Below the pieces are notes generated by a model. The model saw only the letters and a list, made by a program, of their open reading frames with translations. It had not been told where the DNA came from and ran no database searches. Made by a program: the position numbers and the translations under genes. Positions 16,730 through 24,951 of a stretch of 64,000 bases of DNA are shown in pieces (within the stretch, counting starts at the first letter, position 1; each line of letters opens with the position of its first letter). The DNA comes from Halococcus salsus (GTDB lineage: Archaea; Halobacteriota; Halobacteria; Halobacteriales; Halococcaceae): the NCBI RefSeq assembly GCF_009900715.1, contig NZ_JAAAJC010000001.1, forward strand, positions 795,216 to 859,215, in the 5' to 3' direction.

Positions 16730-18067
16730 CTATTCGACGTACTCGTAGACCCGTTCGTCCATCGGGCCGCGCCCGCTCAGGACGAACTCGGCGTCGGGCG
16801 TCGTGAACGCCTCGAAGTCGGTCTCCTTGTCGTGGTTGTGGACGTCGTGGACCTGCTCGTACTCCTCGAAGGAGATGTCGTAGCGCGCCGCGAGCTGGTC
16901 GTCGATGTCGAGGGCACCGATCTCCTCGGCCCAGCCCTCGCGGACGGTCTCGGTGTGGATCTCGGCCTGCGCGCCGCTGCCGTAGGAGCCGACGAGGAGT
17001 TTCTCGTTCGTCATGTCGACGTCGTCTTCGAGCGCGCGCTTGAGCGCGCTCGCGCGGGCGACGTGCACAGAACCGGTGTACCAGTTCCCGACGTGGCGCG
17101 CGATGTCGAGGGTCGGTTCGATGGCCCCCTCGTACCACTCGCGGTACGCCTCGGTCTCCTTCAGGTCGTCCATGTAGTCACGGACCGCGTCCATGAACTG
17201 TTCCTCGTCGTCGAACGCCTCGATCCGGGGCTGGCGACCGATCTCGGGTGCGAGGTCGTCCTCGATCGAGGAGTCGCGGATCATGTGGCGGTAGCCGAGC
17301 ATCGCGGCCTTGCGCACCATGCCCGGGAACGGCGTGTGGAACGGGATGTAGCGGAACTGGTCGGGGTGCGTGGGTTCGGCGACCGACTCGTAGTCCTCCA
17401 GCGCCTCGCGCATCCGGGCGAGGTAGACCTGGACCGACCGTTTGCCGTCGACGCTCGGGAACTGCTGGTTGGGTTTGAGGAAGTCGGTCTCGTCGGCGCT
17501 CCCGAAGCCCTGTTCGGGGCTGAGTTCGACCAGACTCGGGTCCTCGGTCACGAGCATCGCCACCGCGCCCGCGCCCTGGGTGGCCTCGCCGGCGTCGCCG
17601 CGGGCGTAGAGCGCGGTGTCGGTCGCGATAACGAGCGCCGCGCGGCCGCGGTGGCGGCCGGCCCGGATCCAGTTGTAGGCGTCGTCGAGGCTCTGGGTCC
17701 CCGAGATACACGCGAACTTACGCTCGCCCTTGTTTGCGTGGTGGAAGTCGCCCTCGTAGACTTGTTCGAGACAGCCCGCGATGTAGGTTGAGACGGGTTT
17801 GGAGTTGTCGAACGCGCTCTCGGTCGCGACGTCGATCCGGCCGATGTCGTCGGGTTCCAACCCTTTCCGGTCCAGCAGCCGGTGGGCGGCGTTCGCCCCC
17901 ATCGTCACGATGTCCTCGTCGACGTCGGGGAACGAACTCGCGTGGAGGCCGAGGCCCTTGGTGTACTTCTCGGGTGCTTCGTCCATCGCGGGGGCGAACG
18001 TCTCCGCGAGGTCGAGCCTGAGCTTTCCGGCGTGGATGGCGACCGCGTCGATGCCGACGCTGTTCAT
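16730..18067 (-). CDS. hmgB: Hydroxymethylglutaryl-CoA synthase
   Basis: This 445-residue HMG-CoA synthase condenses acetyl-CoA with acetoacetyl-CoA in the mevalonate pathway that makes archaeal isoprenoid lipids. The catalytic triad is visible: Glu in VATESAFDNSKP (near residue 83), Cys in FACISGTQSLDDA (near 117), and His in YIPFHTPFPGMVRKA (near 244). A TATA-like GCATATGA on the minus strand (about 18089-18096) lies about 25 bases before the ATG, so the mRNA is probably leaderless. Confidence 0.94.
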   Translation of the reverse strand: MNSVGIDAVAIHAGKLRLDLAETFAPAMDEAPEKYTKGLGLHASSFPDVDEDIVTMGANAAHRLLDRKGLEPDDIGRIDVATESAFDNSKPVSTYIAGCLEQVYEGDFHHANKGERKFACISGTQSLDDAYNWIRAGRHRGRAALVIATDTALYARGDAGEATQGAGAVAMLVTEDPSLVELSPEQGFGSADETDFLKPNQQFPSVDGKRSVQVYLARMREALEDYESVAEPTHPDQFRYIPFHTPFPGMVRKAAMLGYRHMIRDSSIEDDLAPEIGRQPRIEAFDDEEQFMDAVRDYMDDLKETEAYREWYEGAIEPTLDIARHVGNWYTGSVHVARASALKRALEDDVDMTNEKLLVGSYGSGAQAEIHTETVREGWAEEIGALDIDDQLAARYDISFEEYEQVHDVHNHDKETDFEAFTTPDAEFVLSGRGPMDERVYEYVE

Positions 18068-18140
18068 GGACCCCGGTGGGACGAGCGGTCATATGCCTCT
18101 GTCGATTCGAATATCGTCGATCGTCGAAATCGGAGACCGA

Positions 18141-19166
18141 TCAGTCGGAGGTCGAACCGTCGCCCTCGGCCGAGGTGGCGGTCGTCGGTTTCCCGATGTA
18201 GTTCCCGAAGAGCCAGTCGTTCCAGTCGAGGTCGGTCCGGTTGTACGCCCGGCTCTCGTGGGTGTGGCTGTAGTTCAACAGCGCGACCAGCACCACCCCG
18301 CCGACGGTGTTGCCGAGCGTCGCCGGCACGAGGAACTCGGTGAAGAAGGCGAGGAGGGACTCCTCGCCGGAGAAGACCACGTAGAGTGTCTCGCCCGCGC
18401 CGACGATGCAGTGGGCGAGCTCGGCGGCTCCCACGGCGTACGTGAGCGCGAAGATGACCAGCACCCGGGCGGCGGTGTCACGCGCGGCGTGGATCAGCCA
18501 GACCATGCCGGCGATGAGCACGCCAGCGAAGACCCCTTTCCAGAAGATGGCTCCCCACGAGAGCTCGAAGAAGTGGTGACCGATCCGGCTGGCCATGGTG
18601 GCGGCTTCCGGTTCGAGGACGTGGGTGTTGGCGAGGACGTACGCGCTCGCCGCCACCCCGAGGATGTTCGCCGCGAAGACGACGGCCCACACGCGGAGCA
18701 TGGCTGGGATCGACGCGACCCGTGTCATCACCAGCGTCACCGGCGTCAGCGTGTTCTCGGTGAACAGCTGATAGCTCCCGAGCACCACGAACATGAACCC
18801 GACCGGGTAGAGCAGGTAGCCCGCGGCCGAGGAGGCCCCGTTCTCGCCGGGGATCAGCCCCGAGAGCGCGGCGACGCCGATGAACGAGAGGCTCATCGCG
18901 AACCCCGCCGCGAGGCCGCTCAGGAAGAGCAACCGAAAGCTTCGGTTGAACTCCTCGTCGGCGGTCGCGAGGATCCGTTGGAAGATCTCGTCGGCGGAGA
19001 ACCGGTCACGAACCGCCGACCCCGCGGCCGGTGCCCCCTGCTCCGACTTGTCGATCGTGCTCCGGAGCGCGTCTTCCGTGGCGCTCTCCTCCTCGTTCTG
19101 ATCCTCGTCGTCGAGTGCCGGTTCGGAGTCGTCGGTCGTGTTGGGCGGGCGCTCGCGGTCGCTCAT
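18141..19166 (-). CDS. Formate/nitrite transporter (FNT) family channel
   Basis: The 341-residue product has an unusually long acidic N-terminus (about 75 residues of Asp, Glu and Ser) before the six-helix FNT core. The central-pore histidine region is AAELAHCIVGAGE. FNT channels are pentamers moving formate, nitrite, hydrosulfide or acetate. The C-terminal GGVVLVALLNYSHTHESRAYNRTDLDW is typical. A second FNT gene lies at 23851. The substrate is not determinable. Confidence 0.88.
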   Translation of the reverse strand: MSDRERPPNTTDDSEPALDDEDQNEEESATEDALRSTIDKSEQGAPAAGSAVRDRFSADEIFQRILATADEEFNRSFRLLFLSGLAAGFAMSLSFIGVAALSGLIPGENGASSAAGYLLYPVGFMFVVLGSYQLFTENTLTPVTLVMTRVASIPAMLRVWAVVFAANILGVAASAYVLANTHVLEPEAATMASRIGHHFFELSWGAIFWKGVFAGVLIAGMVWLIHAARDTAARVLVIFALTYAVGAAELAHCIVGAGETLYVVFSGEESLLAFFTEFLVPATLGNTVGGVVLVALLNYSHTHESRAYNRTDLDWNDWLFGNYIGKPTTATSAEGDGSTSD

Positions 19167-19551
19167 TCGCCTTCTTCCCTACCGGTCCGTGTCCAGAACA
19201 TCGTGTGCGGATCTCGTGATCAGCGCATCTAAGCGTTGGGTTTGCGGGCGATCCGGGTCTCGCCGGACACGGCACATGCAGGCACCACACCCAAGTATAT
19301 TCGTTCCGCTCTCGGCCCGGAATCTTCGTGTCGCGAGGAACCCCGCTCGACGAGCGGGGACGACGGACGCAGCGAGGCCATCGGATCCCGGTATCCCTCA
19401 GCGGCCCGGATAGGAGGCCTCCGAGAACCTGACACCGAACGAAGAGGTGTTGCAACGGCGATAGACGGGGCCGACCTCACTCCGCGGTCGTGTTCATCGC
19501 TCCTCACCTCTCGCACCGCCGCCGAACATGCTCATGCCGGGGGGAAGTCCC
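19167..19551. other. Gene-free spacer with a 19-base palindrome
   Basis: No credible gene was found in this 385-base gap between the FNT start and the GH26 gene end. The long minus-strand frame at 19229-19516 is Arg/Ser-rich and shadow-like. The notable feature is CCCCGCTCG at 19341-19349, one A, then CGAGCGGGG to 19359, a strong hairpin or dyad. CAAGTATATTCG at about 19292 looks like a TATA element on the plus strand without a following gene. Confidence 0.5.
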
Positions 19552-21066
19552 TCACAGGTCGCCGCTGAACTCGCGGTCCGTCAGGCGAGCGGCCGTGTCG
19601 GCGTCGCCACGGATGACCGACGGCGAGTTCACCGTCGCCCGATACGCGTTGTAGGTGGCGTAGGACTCACCGTCGATCTCGTGGGTATCCGTCCCCCGCT
19701 CGCCACCGAAGACCGCCCAGTCGGACTCGTCCACCCCGGACTTCTCGGTGTTGAACCAGTTCACCATCCGGACGTCGTTGTCGTCGGCGAACGAGAACAA
19801 CCGCCGCACCCACCGTGCCTTCGCCGACGGGGTGTAGTCGTCACCCCGGAACGACGACGAGGCGACCTCGGGGAGCGCGACCGGTTTCGCGGTCAATTCC
19901 CGCATCCGTTCGAGCATGGACCCGAATATCTCCTCGGGCGTCCGCCACTCCGAGTACGACTGGGAATCCCCGAAGTTGAACCCGTCGAGACCGACCCAGT
20001 CGACGTAGTCGTCGCCCGGGTAGTAGGCTTCGGCCCGCACACCGCCGATCTCGTCGGCGTTCGGTGACCACATCCACTGGGTCGTCGTCTCGTCCAGCCC
20101 GCTTTCCGTGAAGATCGTGTGGATCCGTCTCCACATCTCGATGTAGTCGTTCGTCGTCGACGACGAGTCGGCGCTCCACGGGAACCAGTTGCCGTTCATC
20201 TCGTGGCCGGGCCGGAAGTAGAAGCGCCGCTGAGTGCCATCGTCGATGGTCCAGTCCCTGAGTCGTGTCGCCCACCGCTCTATGAGCGCGTCGTGGTCCC
20301 CGTCGGCGACCTCGCGCGCGATGTCGTCGGCGGTCTCGGTGGTCGTGCCGGTCGATGGAAGCCATGTGACGACGGGGACGGAGCCGGCCTCCCAGATGGG
20401 TGTCATCCGATTGGCGAGGAATCGGCTCACGACGTCCCTCGATCGCAACCCCTCGACGAACTCCATCGTGAGTGCGGGCGGATGGCCGAGCCAGCTCTCG
20501 AACAGTTCGAGATTGCTGGCGTACGACCCGGAGCCACCGATGTAGGCCCCTGTGAGGAGCGGATCGGAGGGCGCAGAGGCCGCGTCCGCCGTCGATGTCG
20601 TCGTCGGTGTGGACGTCGACTCCGGGGTGGTCGTCGATCCGGTCATCGAGGCGGAAGCGGCTGTCGTCGGGGAGCGGACCCCGGTCCCAGTGGAGCACGT
20701 CGACGATCCGGGGAGGGTCCCCGTCGGCGAGGACGTCTCAGCCGTCGACTGGGAGCACGGACCGCTCGTTCGGCGGGTCCAGTTTCGGACCGTCGCGCCG
20801 TTGGTGGAGGACCGGTTCGACGGTGTGTCGGCCGTCCCCGGAATGGGAGTCGGTCCGACGGCGTCGGTGGTGATGATGGACTGCTGGCGCGGGTCGGTCG
20901 TGACCTCGGTTACGGTGGTCGCCTCCGGCCGCGTCTCGGTCGTCGGGGCCCCATCGTCGTCCGACGAACAGCCAGCACTCATCACGAGCGTTCCCACACC
21001 GATACCCTTCAGAAGTCCTCGACGCGAAACTGCTGCCCCTCGGCTATCCGGCCCGGGCTCGGTCAT
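19552..21066 (-). CDS. Secreted lipoprotein, glycoside hydrolase family 26-like
   Basis: This 504-residue protein begins with a Tat signal (SRRGLLKGIGVGTL) and a lipobox ending MSAGC, so it is probably exported folded and lipid-anchored. Residues about 30-165 are a Thr/Ser/Pro-rich linker. The catalytic part follows: RFYFRPGHEMNGNWFPW carries the putative acid/base Glu and KPVALPEVASSS the putative nucleophile Glu, as in GH26 mannanases and related beta-glycanases. It likely acts on an extracellular polysaccharide. Nothing else in the window clearly belongs to the same pathway. Confidence 0.78.
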   Translation of the reverse strand: MTEPGPDSRGAAVSRRGLLKGIGVGTLVMSAGCSSDDDGAPTTETRPEATTVTEVTTDPRQQSIITTDAVGPTPIPGTADTPSNRSSTNGATVRNWTRRTSGPCSQSTAETSSPTGTLPGSSTCSTGTGVRSPTTAASASMTGSTTTPESTSTPTTTSTADAASAPSDPLLTGAYIGGSGSYASNLELFESWLGHPPALTMEFVEGLRSRDVVSRFLANRMTPIWEAGSVPVVTWLPSTGTTTETADDIAREVADGDHDALIERWATRLRDWTIDDGTQRRFYFRPGHEMNGNWFPWSADSSSTTNDYIEMWRRIHTIFTESGLDETTTQWMWSPNADEIGGVRAEAYYPGDDYVDWVGLDGFNFGDSQSYSEWRTPEEIFGSMLERMRELTAKPVALPEVASSSFRGDDYTPSAKARWVRRLFSFADDNDVRMVNWFNTEKSGVDESDWAVFGGERGTDTHEIDGESYATYNAYRATVNSPSVIRGDADTAARLTDREFSGDL

Positions 21067-21247
21067 CGTATAAAAGTCAGCCAGCAGGTTCCATTAAGTG
21101 TTCGGCTTGGTCGATCGAACGTATCGATCGCCGACCGAAGCGTCCGTGTGGCCTAGATCAGATCCCTGACGAGCTCGAAACCCATCCCGGTTCGAGGAGA
21201 GTGGCTGTTGGACGGTGTGACCCCGCCGACCTCGGTAGTCAATGCTC

Positions 21248-22459
21248 TCACGGCTGGTCGGCTTCGGCGGGAAGTCGAAACGTGAGCACCGTAACGACGG
21301 CCATGAGCAGTGCCAGTGAAAGATACCCCTCGTCGAAGAACCCCCGCTCGGCTACCGCACCGAAGAGCACCGGTCCCATCGACGCGAGCAACGAGGCGCT
21401 CGACCTGACGGCCCCCAATCCGGTGCCCTCTATCTCCGGTGGGATCGTCTCGGAGAGGTACGACTGGGTGATCGCACCTGACCCCAGCATCGAGCTGATG
21501 AGGACCGTATCCGCGGCGAGCAACCAGAACCGATCGAGGAAGGGGAGGAGGGCGAAACCGACGACCGCCCCGCCGAGGATGACCGGGAGCGACCGCCGGA
21601 TCCCGATCGCGTCGTACGCGACCCCGGCGAGCGGTTTCGCGACGATGCCGAAGGCGAAGAACAGGCTGAACAACGCGCTCGCCGTCGTCGCGGAGAACCC
21701 CTTCTCGTCGATCAGATACGTTGGATAGAACGCTGAGAACGTCTGCAGAACCCCGATGTACAGGGTCAGGATGACGACCATTATCACCAACGTTGGGTGG
21801 TAGAGCTCCCCGAGCACGTCCGTGGCCCGCTGGAGGGTCAGCTCCGTGTCCGCCGTCTCGGACGGGGCGGCCGGTGGGAGCGCTCGCCAGACGGCGACCG
21901 CGACCACCACGAGGAGGGGCACGACGAAGCCGAGGCCGACCTGCCACGCGAGGCCGACGAGAACGCCGGCGACCAACGGAAGGACCGTCTGGCCGGTGTC
22001 GCCCGCCGCCATCGTTATCCCCAACACACGACCGATCCGGTCGGGATAGAGGTCCGAGAGAGCGGTGATCCGTGCGACCGGATACAGGGAGAGCCCGACA
22101 CCCACCAGTCCGGTTGCCGCGAACAGGCTCCACGTCGTCGGGGCGAGAACGACCAACGACACCGCACCGGCGACGATCACCAATCCCGTCGCCAGGATCG
22201 TCCGCTCACCGTACCGGTCGGCCAGCACACCGCCCGGGACTTGCCCGATCGCATAGGTGATCCAGATGAGGGTAACCAACAGGCCAGCGGTGGTGAGCGT
22301 GAGGTCGAAGCGCTCGCTCAGCGACGGCAACAACACCGGATAGATCATCCGCGTCCCGTTCAGGAGGCCCCAGCCGAGCGCTATCGCGACTAGCTGCTTC
22401 CCCTTTCCGCCAGCCCACAGTGTTCCTAGTTCCCGTCGAAGAGAGATCAGCGTGTTCAA
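21248..22459 (-). CDS. MFS transporter
   Basis: This 403-residue major facilitator has about twelve transmembrane helices and the loop 2-3 signature GGVLADRYGERTI. The second half carries GVAYDAIGIRRSL, the matching loop 8-9 motif. It resembles sugar-phosphate/anion-cation symporters or oxalate/formate-type MFS members, but no substrate is indicated. It is transcribed alone. Confidence 0.8.
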   Translation of the reverse strand: MNTLISLRRELGTLWAGGKGKQLVAIALGWGLLNGTRMIYPVLLPSLSERFDLTLTTAGLLVTLIWITYAIGQVPGGVLADRYGERTILATGLVIVAGAVSLVVLAPTTWSLFAATGLVGVGLSLYPVARITALSDLYPDRIGRVLGITMAAGDTGQTVLPLVAGVLVGLAWQVGLGFVVPLLVVVAVAVWRALPPAAPSETADTELTLQRATDVLGELYHPTLVIMVVILTLYIGVLQTFSAFYPTYLIDEKGFSATTASALFSLFFAFGIVAKPLAGVAYDAIGIRRSLPVILGGAVVGFALLPFLDRFWLLAADTVLISSMLGSGAITQSYLSETIPPEIEGTGLGAVRSSASLLASMGPVLFGAVAERGFFDEGYLSLALLMAVVTVLTFRLPAEADQP

Positions 22460-22754
22460 GGACCCCAGTTGTTCGCCTCTACCCCGGTCGGGTCAATAAC
22501 GCTTGCAGTGCCAGCACGAAAATCCGGTTACTGAGACGGAACGAAAAACTTCGAAGGGTGTAGCACCGTGGTTGATCGCGGATATGGCCGAGCGTGTGGG
22601 ACCAGACGTCACGTGACTGCTGACGAAGGATGACCAATACCCTCCCAAATTCCGGCTGCCGACCGGTCGATAGCTGGACGACGCGAGAGCGGTACGACAC
22701 GCGAATACCCGCTTGTCGTCGAGACCTTTTATGCGACGAGCGCCAAGCGAGGCT

Positions 22755-22868
22755 ATGGGTGAGCGTGCGTGTTACCTGGCCATCTGTCCCCGCTGTGACC
22801 TCCGGGTGTCCATCGCGGAGACGGAGTGCCCCGACTGTGGGGCCGAGATCGACGAGGGGAATTCCTGA
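22755..22868 (+). CDS. 37-residue zinc-ribbon microprotein
   Basis: ATG 22755 to TGA 22866-22868 encodes a 37-residue protein with two CxxC pairs, CPRC and CPDCG, spaced like a zinc ribbon, plus an extra Cys at position 6. A TATA-like CTTTTATG (about 22726-22733) lies about 25 bases upstream, fitting a leaderless transcript. It ends 19 bases before the UspA ATG, so it is probably cotranscribed. It was found by reading the sequence and is too short for most gene callers. Confidence 0.72.
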   Translation: MGERACYLAICPRCDLRVSIAETECPDCGAEIDEGNS

Positions 22869-22887
22869 GAACTGTGTACTCGTATCT

Positions 22888-23307
22888 ATGACGGAACGGG
22901 TACTCGTCCCGCTCACGGACTCGAATCACGCATGGCCGGGGCTCGAGTACGCACTCGAATTGTATCCGGAGGCGGACGTCACGGTGATAAACGTCGTCGA
23001 CCCGGCTGGAGCAGGCTATGGAGAACGTTCGTCCGGCGACGAAAACGAACGAGGGACTCCGGAGGACCAAGCAGCGGAGTTGTTCACGGCAGCGACCGAC
23101 CTAGCGAACGAATCCGGGCGGGACCTCACCACGACCCTCATAGAGGGTCGCCCCGCTGCGGCGATCGTCGACCACTCGGAGGACCACTCCTTCGATGCGA
23201 TCGTGATGGGGAGTCGCGGGCGGTCCGGCGTCTCCCGCGTCCTCCTCGGAAGCGTCGCCGGAACCGTGGTGGAGAACGCTTCGGTGCCGGTCACCGTCGT
23301 CCCGTGA
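22888..23307 (+). CDS. Universal stress protein (UspA family)
   Basis: The 139-residue single-domain Usp starts MTERVLVPLTDSNHAWPGLEYA. The ATP-binding signature is IVMGSRGRSGVSRVLLGSVAGTV (G2xG9xGS pattern), suggesting a nucleotide-binding type. It is cotranscribed with the zinc microprotein and just upstream of the HPP gene, suggesting a stress or transport link. No partner can be named. Confidence 0.88.
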   Translation: MTERVLVPLTDSNHAWPGLEYALELYPEADVTVINVVDPAGAGYGERSSGDENERGTPEDQAAELFTAATDLANESGRDLTTTLIEGRPAAAIVDHSEDHSFDAIVMGSRGRSGVSRVLLGSVAGTVVENASVPVTVVP

Positions 23308-23326
23308 GTCCCCGTTGGCCGGAGCG

Positions 23327-23836
23327 ATGAACGACCGGATAGCGACGAGCCTTCACACGGGACTCCTGATCGCGGTCCTGGGGACGCTCACGTGGGCGAG
23401 TGGGCTGCCGACGTTGTTCCCGAGTTTGGGCCCGTCGGCGTTCGTCCTCGCGATGTTCCCCGAGAGCGAGGCGAGCAACCCGAAGCGAGTGATCGGAAGC
23501 CACGTCCTCGGGGCGGTCGCTGGCTTTCTCGCGTACCATCTGTTCGCACCGGGAATCGTCGTGACGGGCCACATCCCCCCGTTTTCGCTCGTCGGACTTC
23601 GATTGGCCGTGAGCAGCGTCGTCGCCATCGTACTGACCGTGACCGGTATGCTCCACTTCGGGATCCGCCACCCGCCAGCCTGCGCGACGACGCTCATCGT
23701 CGCACTCGGGTTGCTCCCGACCGTCTCCGACGGGGTGGTTATCATCGTTGCCGTCGTCGTCATCGTCGCCGTTCAGTTGCTCCTGCTTCGTATCGACGAG
23801 TTCCTCGGCGACGTCACGAACACGAGCCTCTCGTAG
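23327..23836 (+). CDS. HPP family membrane protein
   Basis: This 169-residue protein has about five transmembrane helices and the defining motif HPP within FGIRHPPACATTLIVALG. Some HPP-domain proteins (plastid and cyanobacterial) take part in nitrite transport. Here it sits between a UspA gene and an FNT formate/nitrite channel, which strengthens a small-anion transport idea. It starts 19 bases after the UspA stop and converges with the FNT gene. Confidence 0.82.
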   Translation: MNDRIATSLHTGLLIAVLGTLTWASGLPTLFPSLGPSAFVLAMFPESEASNPKRVIGSHVLGAVAGFLAYHLFAPGIVVTGHIPPFSLVGLRLAVSSVVAIVLTVTGMLHFGIRHPPACATTLIVALGLLPTVSDGVVIIVAVVVIVAVQLLLLRIDEFLGDVTNTSLS

Positions 23837-23850
23837 GCCGGAACGAACCG

Positions 23851-24702
23851 TCAGGAGTCGCCGGTCGTCTCGGCCTCGAAGTCCACGTCCTGTCGTTCGC
23901 CGGCGAGTTCGATGTGGCCGTAGTTGAGCAACCCGACGAAGACCGCTCCCCCGATGACGTTCCCGACCGTCGTCCAGAGGAGGAAGTGCACGAAGTCCCC
24001 GATGGTCACGCCCTGGCCCAGGAACATCGCGGAGACCACCTCGGTCGTCCCGAGGATGGCGTGATGGAACGGGCCGAAGCCGATCGCCCCGGTGACGACC
24101 AACGTGAACACGATCCGTCCGACCGTATCACGGCTGGCCGCGACGAGCCACGTGGTCATCCCCATGAGCCAACCGGCCACGACGCCGCTCAGGAGGATCG
24201 TCCACCACGGGAGAGGGACTAATGCATCCGCGAGCGTTCCGAACGCCGACGGCGAAACGATCCCCATCGACGGCCCGAGAACGGCGATGAGAGCAGCGAA
24301 TAGCACGCATCCAAGCAGGTTCGAAACGTACGTTGCACCCCAGAGTCCGCCGAGGTCGCCGAGCGAAGCCCGGCGGTCGAGAACCGGGAGCACAGCCATC
24401 GTGGAGTGGGCGGTGAACAACTCCGTTTGCCCGAGAACCACGAACAGGAACGCTATCGAGGAGAGGCTTCCCAGCGCGACCTGCTGGACCAACTCGGATT
24501 CGAACCCGCCGGAAAACGTCAACGCCATCCCCATGAACAGCGCACCGAAGCTCAGGTTCAACCCCGCCGCGAGCCCGGACAGGAAGACTCCCGCCGTCGG
24601 GCGAGCGATCTCCTGAAGCGCTTCCTCCATCTCCCGTTCGAGGATGTTCTGGTAGGAGAGGGACCCACCGGAGGGCTCGTCGCTCCCCGTCTCAGTACTC
24701 AT
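23851..24702 (-). CDS. Formate/nitrite transporter (FNT) family channel
   Basis: This 283-residue FNT channel has a shorter N-terminus than the one at 18141. Six helices are evident and the pore histidine region is GFGPFHHAILGTTEV, with two adjacent histidines. It ends with VFVGLLNYGHIELAGERQDVDF. It is adjacent to and convergent with the HPP gene. Formate, nitrite or acetate are possible substrates. It is a paralogue of 18141, not a duplicate: the sequences differ substantially. Confidence 0.88.
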   Translation of the reverse strand: MSTETGSDEPSGGSLSYQNILEREMEEALQEIARPTAGVFLSGLAAGLNLSFGALFMGMALTFSGGFESELVQQVALGSLSSIAFLFVVLGQTELFTAHSTMAVLPVLDRRASLGDLGGLWGATYVSNLLGCVLFAALIAVLGPSMGIVSPSAFGTLADALVPLPWWTILLSGVVAGWLMGMTTWLVAASRDTVGRIVFTLVVTGAIGFGPFHHAILGTTEVVSAMFLGQGVTIGDFVHFLLWTTVGNVIGGAVFVGLLNYGHIELAGERQDVDFEAETTGDS

Positions 24703-24951
24703 TCGAGGGACACCAACACGGTTCGACGACGATACCAGTCCCGATGGTAAGTCGGTTGGGCTTGCTGGGACCGACCCAGCTCGAAACGATCGCCGAACAG
24801 TTGTTCCTGGAGTAGTTCGGCGAGTGGCCAGCCTACGACGGCGACCCGTACCCGGGGGTTCTCGAAGGACGAACGGTTATTCGACCGACGTCCGTCGCTC
24901 ACCACGGAGAACGGTCCCGACAGAGCGAGCGGTGACCTACCCTTGAGCACG

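Noticed and set aside
19229..19516. Minus-strand frame of 95 codons in the gap before the GH26 gene
   Set aside because: Arg/Ser-rich composition, no start context, and it overlaps the strong palindrome; no support as a gene.
20552..20880. Possible frameshift in the N-terminal part of the GH26-like gene
   Set aside because: An alternative frame also looks Asp-rich, but the annotated frame gives a Thr/Ser/Pro linker that follows a lipobox signal and runs smoothly into the catalytic domain, so no shift is required.
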